Source: Zhengitettix transpicula
Lineage: Eukaryota; Arthropoda; Insecta; Orthoptera; Tetrigidae
DNA length: 64,000 nt
Assembly: GCA_037074705.1 (NCBI GenBank)
Contig: CM073592.1
Coordinates: 26,260,629-26,324,628 of the forward strand
Reading direction: 5' to 3'
Shown piece by piece: positions 1 to 26,065 of this stretch (position 1 is its first letter; every line of letters starts with the position of its first letter). Both the position numbers and the translations under genes were made by a program. Below the pieces are notes generated by a model. It worked only from the letters and a program-made list of their open reading frames with translations, ran no database searches and was not told the DNA's origin.

Positions 1-711
1 CTGGCATTAATTTGTCTCCCCGTTTTTTAGAGAAGTCAATAACTAAAAGGCCCCAAATATGGCGTTGTATGCATAGTGGGATATTTTTATTATCAAGTGT
101 TCCTGTAAAGGAACTGAGACTTTTGAGTTGGTTTTAATCGTACCCCCGCAGTTAAACGGACTCCTTTCCCACATTATAATATTTTTCTGCTGCTGCTCCA
201 AACGAATTGAAAGATAAACCTGCTATTCTACAATGCTTATTTATATGGGAATGAAACTGAAATGGAAATAAATCTTTTAACCATCCACGTGTTCTATATA
301 TATATAAAAAAATTTCCTTCTGCAGTTTCGCATGGTGTCATGTTTCGGGGCGAAGGGAAAGAAAAAAAAATGAATTGTTCAAAAGGGATTATTTGGAATT
401 ATGTGTACTCAGTTCAAAACACAATGTGGAGGCCTCTTAAGATATTTGTCCGTCATGAGTTCTGATGGTCATCACGTCAGTATAGACAAAAAATATTTAT
501 ACTCAGGATAAATATCAGTTACGTAAATTTGAGAAATGCACAATCGTCTTCGAAACATTTATGAATCAAGAATTATTCAACTTAAGTAATTCCTTCTCCA
601 TTTTCCATGATGTATTATAAAGACAATCATCAAATTAGATACTATCATACTTAATTACTTGTACAAAGTAATCATATTATTGGTATAAAAGTAAACATTT
701 TTCAATTTTAG
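1..711. other. Intron or upstream sequence of the PLA2G15-like gene
   Basis: This stretch precedes the first recognisable exon, which opens after a pyrimidine-rich tract and TTTTAG at 706-711. It is AT-rich and has no convincing coding segment. It is most simply the 3' part of the last intron of the phospholipase gene, whose other exons lie outside the window. Confidence 0.5.
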
Positions 712-1029
712 ATGCTTTCAGAAATTAAAAATCTCTTTGCTGAATGTGGCAACCCAACACATCACACGAATGCTGATAATGATTGCCACTGTGTTTCTGG
801 TGACAGGATCACGTACCAAGCCGGGGACTTTCCCAAAGGCTGTCCCACGTTCAAGTACGGTGATGGCGACGGGTCAGTCAACGTTCGCAGCCTGAACGCG
901 TGCGCAGACTGGAAAAGCAAGCAATCGCAGCCCGTCTACCACGAGTCCTTCTACAAATCACAGCACTCCCAGATGCTGCACGACAGGGAAATCCTAGAAT
1001 ACCTCAAGAGGCTCATCTCGCAACTGTGA
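712..1029 (+). CDS. PLA2G15: Group XV phospholipase A2 (lysosomal, LCAT-like), last exon only
   Basis: This is the C-terminal 105 codons of a lysosomal phospholipase A2 / 1-O-acylceramide synthase of the LCAT-like family. In this family the enzyme hydrolyses acyl chains from phospholipids in the lysosome with a Ser-Asp-His triad. Visible landmarks are FKYGDGDGSVNVRSL, which matches the family GDGTVN segment carrying the catalytic Asp, and the following SQHSQML, which would hold the catalytic His. The ending EYLKRLISQL also fits the family C-terminus. The exon opens straight after an AG acceptor at 710-711, so the first ATG is internal and not a true start. The nucleophile-Ser exons are upstream of the window. 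A stop codon and an AATAAA at 1425-1430 follow. Confidence 0.85.
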   Translation: MLSEIKNLFAECGNPTHHTNADNDCHCVSGDRITYQAGDFPKGCPTFKYGDGDGSVNVRSLNACADWKSKQSQPVYHESFYKSQHSQMLHDREILEYLKRLISQL

Positions 1030-1424
1030 CTGTATTGTAAAGTGAAGCTGACCAGACGTCATTTGAACAGGATTCTATATTTCACCTAGTGTAAACCATT
1101 TTCATTTCAGCCCTATTGGTTTGTACATCATTTCCCTCTACCCTTCGATAACATTCTTAATGTCTCTGATGGAACATATATTCAACACCGAATATGGGCT
1201 TCGATCGAAATTTCAACAGAATTGCCTCCCTCATAGAGACTAAAACTACATACAGTACTTAGCACGTCCTCTGTGAAAGGTGAAGTTACATTTGTTGACA
1301 AACAAGTAGTCACAGTGTCATCACCCAGGACACCATCCATGGTCAGCAAGAAAAATATGGATCTGTATTGAGGGATGAATTTTTTTTCAACCTGTTAGTG
1401 GGAGTCTCATTGCAGCTGATATAC

Positions 1425-1430
1425 AATAAA
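1425..1430 (+). terminator. Candidate polyadenylation signal of the PLA2G15-like gene
   Basis: AATAAA lies about 400 bases after the stop codon, a usual distance for an insect 3' UTR. Confidence 0.4.
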
Positions 1431-2933
1431 TTATTTTGCTCCCATATAACCCACATGATTTGCATTTCTTTTCACATCTATAGATTTTCTGAATCAGCAA
1501 GATAGAGGATGGAAATGTGGAAGAACAAACTGTCGCCTACAGCTTATCTACTCAACACTTTACCAAGCAAAGTCGGCTGCCGACCACTGATCTAGTACTT
1601 TGAAGTTGTGTTTAAAGCACTTTTGTAAATATTAAATTCTGAAAAATTAAAATACGGTTTTATTATTCCTACTTTTAATTACTATTTTCAGTCTGCCAAT
1701 CATCATTAAATCCACACAAAGTGTAGAAAGATTGTAAAAAAGGAGGTTTTCATAACATACACATAAACTTGAAAAACAAAATATAAAGACAGGAAAAGTT
1801 TAGCCTAGTCAGAGAATAAATTGAAATTAATTTGTTATCTCAATCTGCATTCCTACAAAACACTTATTCTGGGGACAGCTGTATTAAATTAATTTATTGT
1901 GAATTTTATTAACATTGTAAGCATTCATAGTTCAGTATTGTTTGACCAACAGCTAACAGTAGTTAATAATGACAGTTTAACATTTTCAGCTTGGTGTCAC
2001 AGTTAAATTCATGTGTTGTGTGTATCACATTTCAATTGGTCAATTTTTTAATACTGCCATATAGAAATTATGTGATTGGTTAAATTATCAGAATGTTTCA
2101 AACTGCACAAGAGATTTCATTCAGTGACGGATGTTTGAGTGAGCAAGGTCTTCCTAGTTGGTGGTTGACGTTATTTATTGGTATATAATAACTCAGGAAA
2201 TTGCAATACAAAATTCTGAAAGAAATCTCAAAAGTCTACAATTGTGTGAGACTGTTGATGCCAATTTACATAGGAAGAAATTGTTCAATCCTGTACTTTG
2301 TGACAAGTAGTCTGAGCCGGAGGCCAAAGTCAACACCAGAGCTGTGTTGAAAACAGCTCCACATTGCTATTTTGGGGGCAGCAATCTTCACATTATCCCA
2401 AGGACTGTAGCAGAATGGAGCCATTCCTGATCTATGTACACATCAATTTGCTGTAGAAGCCGAGGTGTCAAATATTTTTATTCATATTAATGCTGTAAAA
2501 ATTCAAATGTTCTGTTTTTGGATTAGCAACTTTGGCTCATAATACCCTGTTTAGAAAAATGTGTCATTAATTTCATAGTAGATTCAAAGCCAGTGTAATT
2601 TTGTGTAAATTCATGATATAATTTTTGTGGTAATATACTAAAATTTGCGGTTGGTCAGTCCGCTGATTTCCAACAAGTTGAGCAAAATATTGTTGTATTC
2701 AAACAAAGTCAGAATATAAATAAAATATTGGTATTAATAAGTATATTTTGTGTTTGAACATGCAAATTTGTGTGTTAAAAACATTAATTTTGGAGTCATA
2801 CTAATACCGGAATCTGTGAGCAACTGCATTTTGTAACATCAGCTGACAGCAAACCTTAAAATTAATGGTATATCAAAAAATTGAAAATAAAACAGGAATT
2901 AGTTAGTTTCACAGGTTTGTTCATCAAGAATAA

Positions 2934-3028
2934 TTTATTTGGATCTTTAATGACAACTATGTTGGTGATAATAATTAAATAGCAAACTTAAATTAAATAA
3001 TAAACTTAAATCTCAAAAAACTTTTATT
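2934..3028 (-). terminator. Candidate AlaRS polyadenylation signals
   Basis: The minus strand carries AATAAA at 3023-3028 and again at 2934-2939, about 600 to 700 bases beyond the AlaRS stop codon. Either could define the transcript end. Transcript data are absent, so this is positional inference. Confidence 0.35.
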
Positions 3029-3630
3029 AGAAAAATACATAACTATAACAACAAATCTAAAGATAAACACCATTTCATCAAACCACAAGTAGTTAATACA
3101 AAGAGCCTGCTGCTTACACAGTTTCCATATAAATAAATAAATAATTGCTAATAAAAGCTGAACCTCTCCATAGGACACTTTCTCACAATCGAGCGAACTT
3201 TTATGAATGGCACAGGTATAATTGGTAGAACACTAAACAGTAGACAGAAGGTTTTTGCACACACTGGCAGTTATTCATACCCAAAAATAAGGCAACTAAA
3301 CTGACCACTGGTGGGGAATGGAAAACCCAAAAATATTCCAAACATTAATTGCACCTGTTGTCTTCAGTTTTTCTTGCTTTGCAAATGAACATAGAACAAC
3401 ACAGAACTTAACATTGCATATGATAATTATTTATCATGAGGTGCAATTGACAAATGGTTATCAACAAAATGAGATGTGAATAAATGTATTTAGGAATTGT
3501 AATTCTGAACAAGTGTGGCTTATGGGAGCAAGTGATTCCAATATTTAAAAACAAAATGCGGCTCAAGACCACCACCTCTTACTCATACTCAGGTTGGTCT
3601 TCTGAACACAAAGACCAAAATTCTTGAGTT

Positions 3631-18253
<14,623 letters not shown>

Positions 18254-18274
18254 TTTTCTCCGATACAGGGGTCA
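18254..18274 (-). other. AlaRS 5' UTR at the start of the first coding exon
   Basis: Upstream of the AlaRS ATG the minus strand shows a TTTTTCAG acceptor ending at 18275, so a short piece of 5' UTR precedes the ATG and at least one noncoding exon probably lies further upstream. Confidence 0.45.
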
Positions 18275-19647
18275 CTGAAAAACAAACCGAAGTTAGCAAT
18301 CAATTGAGACCACTCTGGAGGCCAGAGTTGACATATGTTTATCCTCAATCACCGTCTCTAAAATGAAACGACATTTCGAATTTTCATGATACATTCTTAG
18401 AAGTTTGATCTGTTGTACCTCGGCTTCTGACAGTAAAATCTCAGCTAGTGCAACAATTTACAGCAGTTACCGCAATAATCCTTCCAACCACGTGAAAACA
18501 AATAGTTCTCGGCAGTGTTAACCAAGGAACCTAGCAGACCAGATATTGCCGACAAACTCACAGTTAATTTTAGCGCAGTGCCTAACTATCTTAATATGTA
18601 GTAAAACGTGTTAGTTATATGGTTGGAAAAGAAATATGAATTTTGTGTTTGAATTGGGTAAATACCGAAGAAAAACTTCAAGAAGGGTATTTATTATTTA
18701 GAACTTGATCGTAAATTATATATGGTTTTTAAGAGTGTGAACCAACTTGATTTATCATCCTAAACCACAGCGTAATGAAGAAGATACTGTTCTTCAGAAT
18801 GCTAAATGCAAACTTTATATAATAATTGTGACAACGCATTGGGTAACTCTTATCGGCTAATCACATCTCGGAAGCCTTCATATTAAGAAGAAAAGCATCG
18901 CAAGAACGATATATACATATAATAAAGGATACGAATATATTTGTGAAAATGCATTTGAAAATGCATATTGAAGATTGAAAATCTGGTCCCTAATACAATT
19001 AACGAGAAGGGAGTTAGAATATGTACATCATTCTGCATCATACCGCGTACAGTGAATGATATATAGGAAATGCTGATTATAAGGGTCTATAACTAGGCTT
19101 GTATGAATTAACTAGGGAAAAACAAAGTATCTCACATTGAAAATTGTAAAAGTAATTTCCACCACCGGATCCAAAAATATTTTCTCCGTTATGTAATTAG
19201 AAGTTAGTATAAAATAAACATAATATTTAAACATTAAAATTTTCAATACATATTAAAAATCGAACTTATTAAGACGACATTAATTTATGGTGACCTCGGC
19301 ATAATCTCTGGTGGTTTTTCAATGTCTTTGCTTCGTGACTAACGATCCAGGATAATGTCAGCGTCTATGCGCCCGTGCATCTGAAACAGGAAATAACGTG
19401 CTCGGAAGAACTTGCCGTTTGTGTAGAATTCCTGAAATCATATGTATGTTTACAGAGTTTCCGAAGTCTTACTTCTCACAATGGTTTATTTTCAACGTTC
19501 GAAAGCATGGGTCTTCTAACGTCTCAACTTCCATTGTAGCCGAGCAACGTTTGTTCTTTGTTTCTCCACAACTGCATCGTTCCGAAAAAAGCAACGGATC
19601 GTCACTGTTAAGTACGTCGTAAACAATAGATTGCAATTTTGATCAAC
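18275..19647. promoter_or_regulatory. Divergent intergenic region between AlaRS and WDR82
   Basis: About 1.4 kb separates the two start codons of these head-to-head genes. It must hold the 5' noncoding exon(s) of AlaRS and the promoters of both. It is AT-rich. I see no clear TATA box that I would place with confidence and no coding segment. Confidence 0.4.
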
Positions 19648-20595
19648 ATGAAGCTCGTCGACCACGTTGTTCGGAGTTTCAAAGTGGCGAAGGTTTTCAG
19701 AGAGAATACTGATAAGATTAACAGCATCGACTTTTCCCCAAGCGGAGACACATTGATTTCTTGCAGCGAAGATGATCAAATTGTAATATACGACTGTGAA
19801 AAGGGAACGCAGATGAGAACTGTTAATAGTAAAAAGTATGGTGTCGACCTTATACATTTTACACATGCCAAAAACACTGCAATTCACAGTTCGACTAAAG
19901 TTGACGACACTATAAGGTACCTATCTCTCCACGACAACAAATACATACGATATTTTCCGGGACATACAAAGAAAGTAGTTTCACTTTGCATTTCCCCCGT
20001 CGAAGATACGTTTTTGTCTGGTTCTCTGGACAAGACGTTGAGACTGTGGGATTTACGCTCACCAAACTGTCAGGGATTGATGCACTTGACGGGCAGACCA
20101 GTTGCGGCATACGATCCAGAAGGACTTATTTTTGCAGCAGGTGTAAATTCTGAACACATCAAATTGTATGACCTTAGGTCCTTTGACAAAGGACCCTTTG
20201 TAACTTTCAAGTTGAGTCAAGAAAAAGAATGTGATTGGACAGGGTTGAAGTTTAGTCGAGATGGCAAAACTATTTTGATATCTACGAATGGTTCTATCAT
20301 TAGACTTATTGATGCATTTCACGGGACTCCACTACAGACTTTTACTGGACACCTCAACAACAAGGGTATTCCGATCGAAGCATCATTCAGTCCTGATTCA
20401 CAGTTCGTCTTCAGTGGTTCAACAGATGGAAGAGTTCATGTGTGGAATGCTGATACAGGTTATAAGGTGTGTGTTCTTAATGCTGATCACCCAGCTCCAG
20501 TTCAGTGTGTTCAGTTCAGTCCAAAATATATGATGCTTGCATCTGCATGTACTAACATGGCATTCTGGCTTCCAACAGCTGAAGAAAATGTTTGA
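19648..20595 (+). CDS. Wdr82: WDR82 (Swd2) WD-repeat protein, intronless
   Basis: This is the WD40 subunit that, in animals, recruits the SET1 H3K4 methyltransferase complex to RNA polymerase II phosphorylated at Ser5 and also belongs to a PP1-PNUTS phosphatase complex. The ATG at 19648 gives [17 protein letters not shown], the family N-terminus. An in-frame TTG nine bases upstream is not needed. The protein has 315 residues, close to the usual 313. Landmarks are [20 protein letters not shown] (first blade), [65 protein letters not shown] and the terminal [12 protein letters not shown]. The whole protein is encoded in one uninterrupted exon. No stop or frameshift is seen, so it is likely functional. 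Confidence 0.95.
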   Translation: MKLVDHVVRSFKVAKVFRENTDKINSIDFSPSGDTLISCSEDDQIVIYDCEKGTQMRTVNSKKYGVDLIHFTHAKNTAIHSSTKVDDTIRYLSLHDNKYIRYFPGHTKKVVSLCISPVEDTFLSGSLDKTLRLWDLRSPNCQGLMHLTGRPVAAYDPEGLIFAAGVNSEHIKLYDLRSFDKGPFVTFKLSQEKECDWTGLKFSRDGKTILISTNGSIIRLIDAFHGTPLQTFTGHLNNKGIPIEASFSPDSQFVFSGSTDGRVHVWNADTGYKVCVLNADHPAPVQCVQFSPKYMMLASACTNMAFWLPTAEENV

Positions 20596-23500
20596 AATTG
20601 ACTTGTCTTGTGAATATGTAACGTGCTCAATTCAGGTAGCTGTATATGACAAAAGAAAATGGAGCCATTTCCACATAATGAGCACCACAATTTTATTTTT
20701 GAAAACTAGCATTTATAATTTTATGGGAATATTTTCATTAGCTGTAGAACATTTTTATCTGTTTACAAGATTGTCAAACCAGGGTGGTTCAAACTTTACT
20801 ACAAAATATTTTCTAGAAGAAATTTTTTCAATTGAGAAATTTCCAAGAATGTGAAGCTTTTAAAAATGAGACTAATTGAAATACAGAACTTCTTTAGTGT
20901 GCAATTCAATTCTGTGTACCTGTATTTAATACTTGAATGTACACTGTGACATGTGCTGTGATGTCCCAAATGTCATTTTGTGTGTTGAGTACCTTGATGT
21001 GTGGTTTCTATGAAATTTTATACATATTTAGGTACTTGATTACCTAAAAATTGAGTTTGTATGTTACTACAATAGTATTAATGCGGTTTTTTTTAATCAA
21101 CTTCTGAGTTAGGTATATCTATACAGTATTCTGTATGATGCAACATTGTGTTCTGAACATCAATTGTAATAACACTAACCTTAATTTGTATTTCGTAAAT
21201 GTCGAGAGTTCCTGTTTACTGGTAACAAGAATGTTTCTCAGTGTTTTATAATCAAAATGACTGTCTTGATTGGCTGTTGCTTCCAATTAAGTTTTGAAGA
21301 CAAATGCTTTAGGTCTGGAAAATTGGCTGTGATTAAAACCTATATTTGAAGAATAGTTTTTGCAGTCTGAAAGAATGATTTCTTTTAGATGATTTAACTT
21401 ATTTTGGACATTCATCAGCTTACAGTTACCAAAGATAGCAATGTTTGGGATGAAATTATGCAATTTTAATCTCTCTTGTTTGGGTGAACAAACTTGCAGA
21501 TTGTATGTTGTCTACTGCTTCAATATGTGGAGAGAGAAAAACTAATTATCTTTTAACCTCTTTAGCAGAAACATTACTCTTAGTTGAATGTCTTTTATAT
21601 TGGCTTTTAATCATTTGCCTATGCAAATTCATTTCAATATTATATAGAATGATTAAATTAAGGTTTTACTTTTCTTCTGTAATGTGTTCTTATAATATTA
21701 CTTGAAAATTTTGTGGTCTATCAAATCAAATTGTTGCATTGAATGTAAAACTTTGTTTTATATTAGATGAATAGTAAATGTGAGATTAATATTAGTGCTC
21801 TCCTCAATTGTTTATAATTGTAGGAATATTATTAGGTACTAAACCTTTTTTTTACTCTGAAACTTGGTGTTAGTCATTGAATTGCATTGTTTTACCATGT
21901 GCATATGCATTTCTGTGAAAAGTTGGTGCCCTCATCTTTAGATTATTAAAAACTGTATGTTGTAGGAATACATATTTACATAATTTCATTTGATTTCTGA
22001 ATTTATATATCAAAATTGGCATAATTTAAAAATTATGTGAAAGTTCAAAGGTTTTTTTCTTTGAAATCATGAAAATTGTTTTCCGTGTTTTTACAACAGG
22101 TTTGCTGATAAAATACAAAATTACAACATACACCACATAAAATTTAACTAATCTGTCAAATATTCTGCAGTCATCAATTTGTGGCTAAAAATAGTAAATA
22201 TTGATTATTTATAGTTGAAATTTTTTTTAAATAAAGTTACATCAATATTATTGACTTGAATTACTAAAACTTTATTTCTTGTACATAAACTTACCCTTTC
22301 TTTAATTATTTACACTCATTTCAGTTCATTTTTAGGCTTATTGGTTTACATTAGTGCCAAATTTATTTTTCTCATTTAATATAGAAAATAATACAGCTAT
22401 AACTTGGAAATGATTCACAATGGTGTGATATGTCTTTAGCCATTAAACAATATAGCAATTATTTGGAATTTTTTCTTGACTGCCTGTCATTTGTTAATAA
22501 AATATATAAGAAAGCTACTTGGTGTGACAGAGCAACGGTGTCTATCAAAGTGAATAATTTCTGCAGCAAATTGCCTTGGTAATCTTTCTTACTTATTTTT
22601 GTTTCTTCACTTCTCTTGACTTAAGAATTATAATTATATGAAGACTGTGAAACGTAATTTAAAGTGTCAATGTTACATAATCTAAAGTTATTCTTTATTA
22701 TGAATCATTTTGTGTCTGACAAATCACAATTGTTCTAATTTATTTGGCATTTTTCTAGTGGAAATGGTTTCAGGTCGCTTGCAGTCATTAAAGATCAGTA
22801 ATTTAAAACAATTAAATTTGCTTTTAATTTTTATTATATAAGGAGTATTAAAAATTCAATTGGTTTTATTTTATTTGAAGATTATGATATAAATTCTAGG
22901 TAAATTGTTGTATTTATTTTATGCATTTGTAGATATTAAGCTTTTCAGTACTTGTGTACGTGTTATACATATGATCTAATTCAACTTTAACCCCCTGGTT
23001 CAGGTTTCTTACCTCTCCTTTTTATTGTTACTTACCTTCATGATGGTATTACCATTCTCTCAGTATTGCAAGAAGTTGGTATTTTAAGTATTTGTATTAT
23101 GTTGCATTTCCATATTTAGATTGCTTTGGTAATAGGATTTGTAATGTATCAGAACAAGTGGCATTATAAATCCAATTTTGTTAGAACAGCAGATTATTAC
23201 TCTTCACTCAGTGTACTGTCAATTAAAGTATGGAAATATATTTTGCACTTCTATGAAAATTTTAAAATGGGTGTGAAACCTGAATTTCATTTTGTTGAGT
23301 AGCTTTTGGATATGTGTTGTCTGTAGTTTTCTTTCTTTTCAATAATCGTTCAATTTCTTGTGTTGGAAACTTTTACTAAAATTATTTTTTTTTTCAGTAG
23401 AAGCAAAATGTTCTGCTAAACCAATAAATAAGAATATATGTAACAAGAATTCACAATACTTTTAATACATCCATATTAACTCGTATCTCTGAAGTAATTT

Positions 23501-25877
23501 CCAATATTGGCTTCAAACAAGACTTGTGATTTTATTGCTCCACTTATATTTTCATGAAAGTAGTTTCTATGTATGATATCTAATTTTGAGTTCTATGAAT
23601 GTACCAATTTTTTTGTAATACATTCCAAAGGATGAGTACAGTTAACAAAGATCCTACTTAACATTTAAAAATATCTGATTGTAAAATTATTTTTGAAAAT
23701 GCTTGTTTAGTAAATTTATTTTTTACTTATTGGGGACGTGCAGTATTACATACTTTCTAATCAAATTTGTAGTGTGTACCAAGTAAAAATTAATGTTATT
23801 AATTAGTTACAATCATGTAAGACCAATAACTTTTTGTATAAATTACCTTCTCAACAGATTATATGCATTTCAATCTTTTTCATTCCAGAAATTATTACAT
23901 TGTTGTGTGTTAACTATATTGGTGTACATTTTAATAACATTGATTGTTACCCTTCCTATCTGTTGTTAGTCTAGTTATTTAAATTTCACTTCCCCAGTAA
24001 ACAAATAATTTTGTTTCTCTGAATTAATTTGAAAGTGTGCTATAGATAATTGTAGATGTTTGTATTTTGGTATTGGTGCTTGCATATATTTTAACTGAAT
24101 TATTTTAAGTTAAAACTTACTTAAGTAGTGTTTTTCTCTGTAGGCATGACTAATGATCTCGGTTTTATGTCTTTAAATTTTGGATAAACGTGCAGAATTT
24201 GTAAACAATTTCAATGTTCTGTAGTAAGTAGTCATAATAATATATCTGCATCACTAAAAAAAAGTTCTTTAATGCTGTACATTTAGCATTACATTGGAAC
24301 ATTTTCCTGATTGATAAGTCTTTCTTTGTGTATGTAAGTTGAAACTGTAATCAGTTTCCTTGTAAATGAACTGCCCTGGTTTGAGTAAAAAAAAAAAAGA
24401 AACTATTATAGGTTATGAATTCTTCCTACATCTTAAAGATTTGATGTAAAATAAATATAGTTGATGAAAATAATTGTAGTTGTGCAGGATTACAATAAAA
24501 GTTATGTCTGTGTTTAGTTCTACATAGATTTTAGTGTCTTCAAAGTTTTATATTTTTTAAGTGTGACAAAAAAAATAAGGACACCTACATTGTTATGTGA
24601 CTTTCATGAGGATAATTGTGGATACGTTACATCTTACTGTTGAGGTGCTGCTGCAACAAACCAGACATTCCCATATTTTCTTCTGAAATAAAAGTGATTG
24701 AACATTTTTCATGAAAATGGTTACTCTCAAATTTTGTCTCTAAAAACTTACTACGCACATTACCTTTTCTTTAAATAATAAATAAAAGAAAGTGTCCTGC
24801 TTTCTGCATTGTCAATTTTGACAGCCACTGTCAGTATTTTATTGTGATATGTGAACTTACATATGAAGCCTTTATTGTAGTTTTGTAGGTTAACCTCAAT
24901 TTTTGGTTGATCACTTCCTTTTTTTTATGTACAACTAACTGTACTGCTCTACATAGTCTAGCATCATTTTGAGTAGTCCTGTATTTCATTTACTTTTTAT
25001 TCGTCTGATTTTATACACCTGTATGTTTTCAGAGATTTTTTTTATTAAAATTTATTATAATAAAAACTTTTCTCAGAGAACTGGTTTTTTATGTTTCCCA
25101 TGCTGTGAAACCAAATTGTTGGGATTAAGAGAATACTAAATTCCAATTCATGGCAGTGAGGTAGTAAGAGCAAAAAAAGCTTAATTTAGAATCTTGTTGA
25201 TAGTTTTTATATACTTTCCTCTCCTTGTATTTATCACTGAAACCTTGAGACTGACATCAGCAATCTCTGTTTCCAGTGTATTTTCATCTTTCTTTAATAT
25301 GTATAGTATAAATGTGGTAATTTTCTCTAAATGTTCCAACATTTGTTTTCCAGTTGTTTTTTGAATCCTTTCAATTCCAGCTACTAGTGAAAAATTTATA
25401 TCAACTGCAACATTTATGCACACATCTATGCATCCTTTTCTGTAACTTTAAATTCATTCTGAGCTATCAGCTTATAGGGCCTTAGTAAAACATTATTTAC
25501 TTACACTAGAAAGTTTTTTGTTACATAAATTGTCTTGTAGACAAATGCACACAATTTGAACACTGTAAAAGGAGTAATATACAATTATAATAATGACTTT
25601 TCAAATAAATGATAAAAACCACCAGCCTATTACAAAATTTTATCAAATTTAAAAAATTCTTCAACCCAGATTGGGACCTTTTCACATGTACAATTAAATA
25701 CAGTTATATTTTATAGGAAAATTTATTAATCTAAATTTTTCTATAAAAATTTAACTGAATTTTATTGTAATTGAGCACATGAAGAGGCCCAATCAGGGAT
25801 GAAACATTGCTTTAATATTACGTTTTAAACTTGGTAAAATTTTTCTGATTAATGGACTGGTGTTTTTACAAGAAAAA

Positions 25878-25915
<38 letters not shown>
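20596..25915. other. Long AT-rich gene-free region after WDR82
   Basis: About 5.3 kb with no convincing coding segment on either strand. Several AATAAA signals occur on the plus strand, for example at 22230-22235 and near 24490, so much of it could be an extended WDR82 3' UTR. Short ORFs here have no recognisable family features. Confidence 0.5.
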
Positions 25916-25918
<3 letters not shown>

Positions 25919-26065
25919 AATAGTGAGAATGTGACATTGTCAAAAATATTGGTATGGAAAGGATAGAGAGATAGGTTGTGGCTTACCTGAAAGTGAAGTA
26001 CGGTGTCGCCATGAGGAACTGAAGGTTGTTCTTCAAATTTTCGGAGGCTCTCAGCCTCCTTCTTC
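25916..26065 (-). repeat. Inverted arm (family B) left of the Penelope-like element
   Basis: Reads gtgacattgtcaaaaatatt, then ggtatggaaaggatagagag, aggttgtggcttacctgaaa and ggaggctctcagcctccttc. It is the reverse complement of the arm at 27722-27850 over about 120 bases. I see very few differences, which points to a recent origin. A (TA) microsatellite at 25880-25915 adjoins it. Confidence 0.8.

Larger units (their letters stand above)
1030..3630. other. 3' untranslated regions of two convergent genes and intergenic DNA
   Basis: No coding segment is visible. On the plus strand the phospholipase 3' UTR probably ends near the AATAAA at 1425-1430. On the minus strand the AlaRS 3' UTR probably runs to AATAAA signals at 3023-3028 or 2934-2939. 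The rest is AT-rich, unclassified intergenic sequence. Confidence 0.5.
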
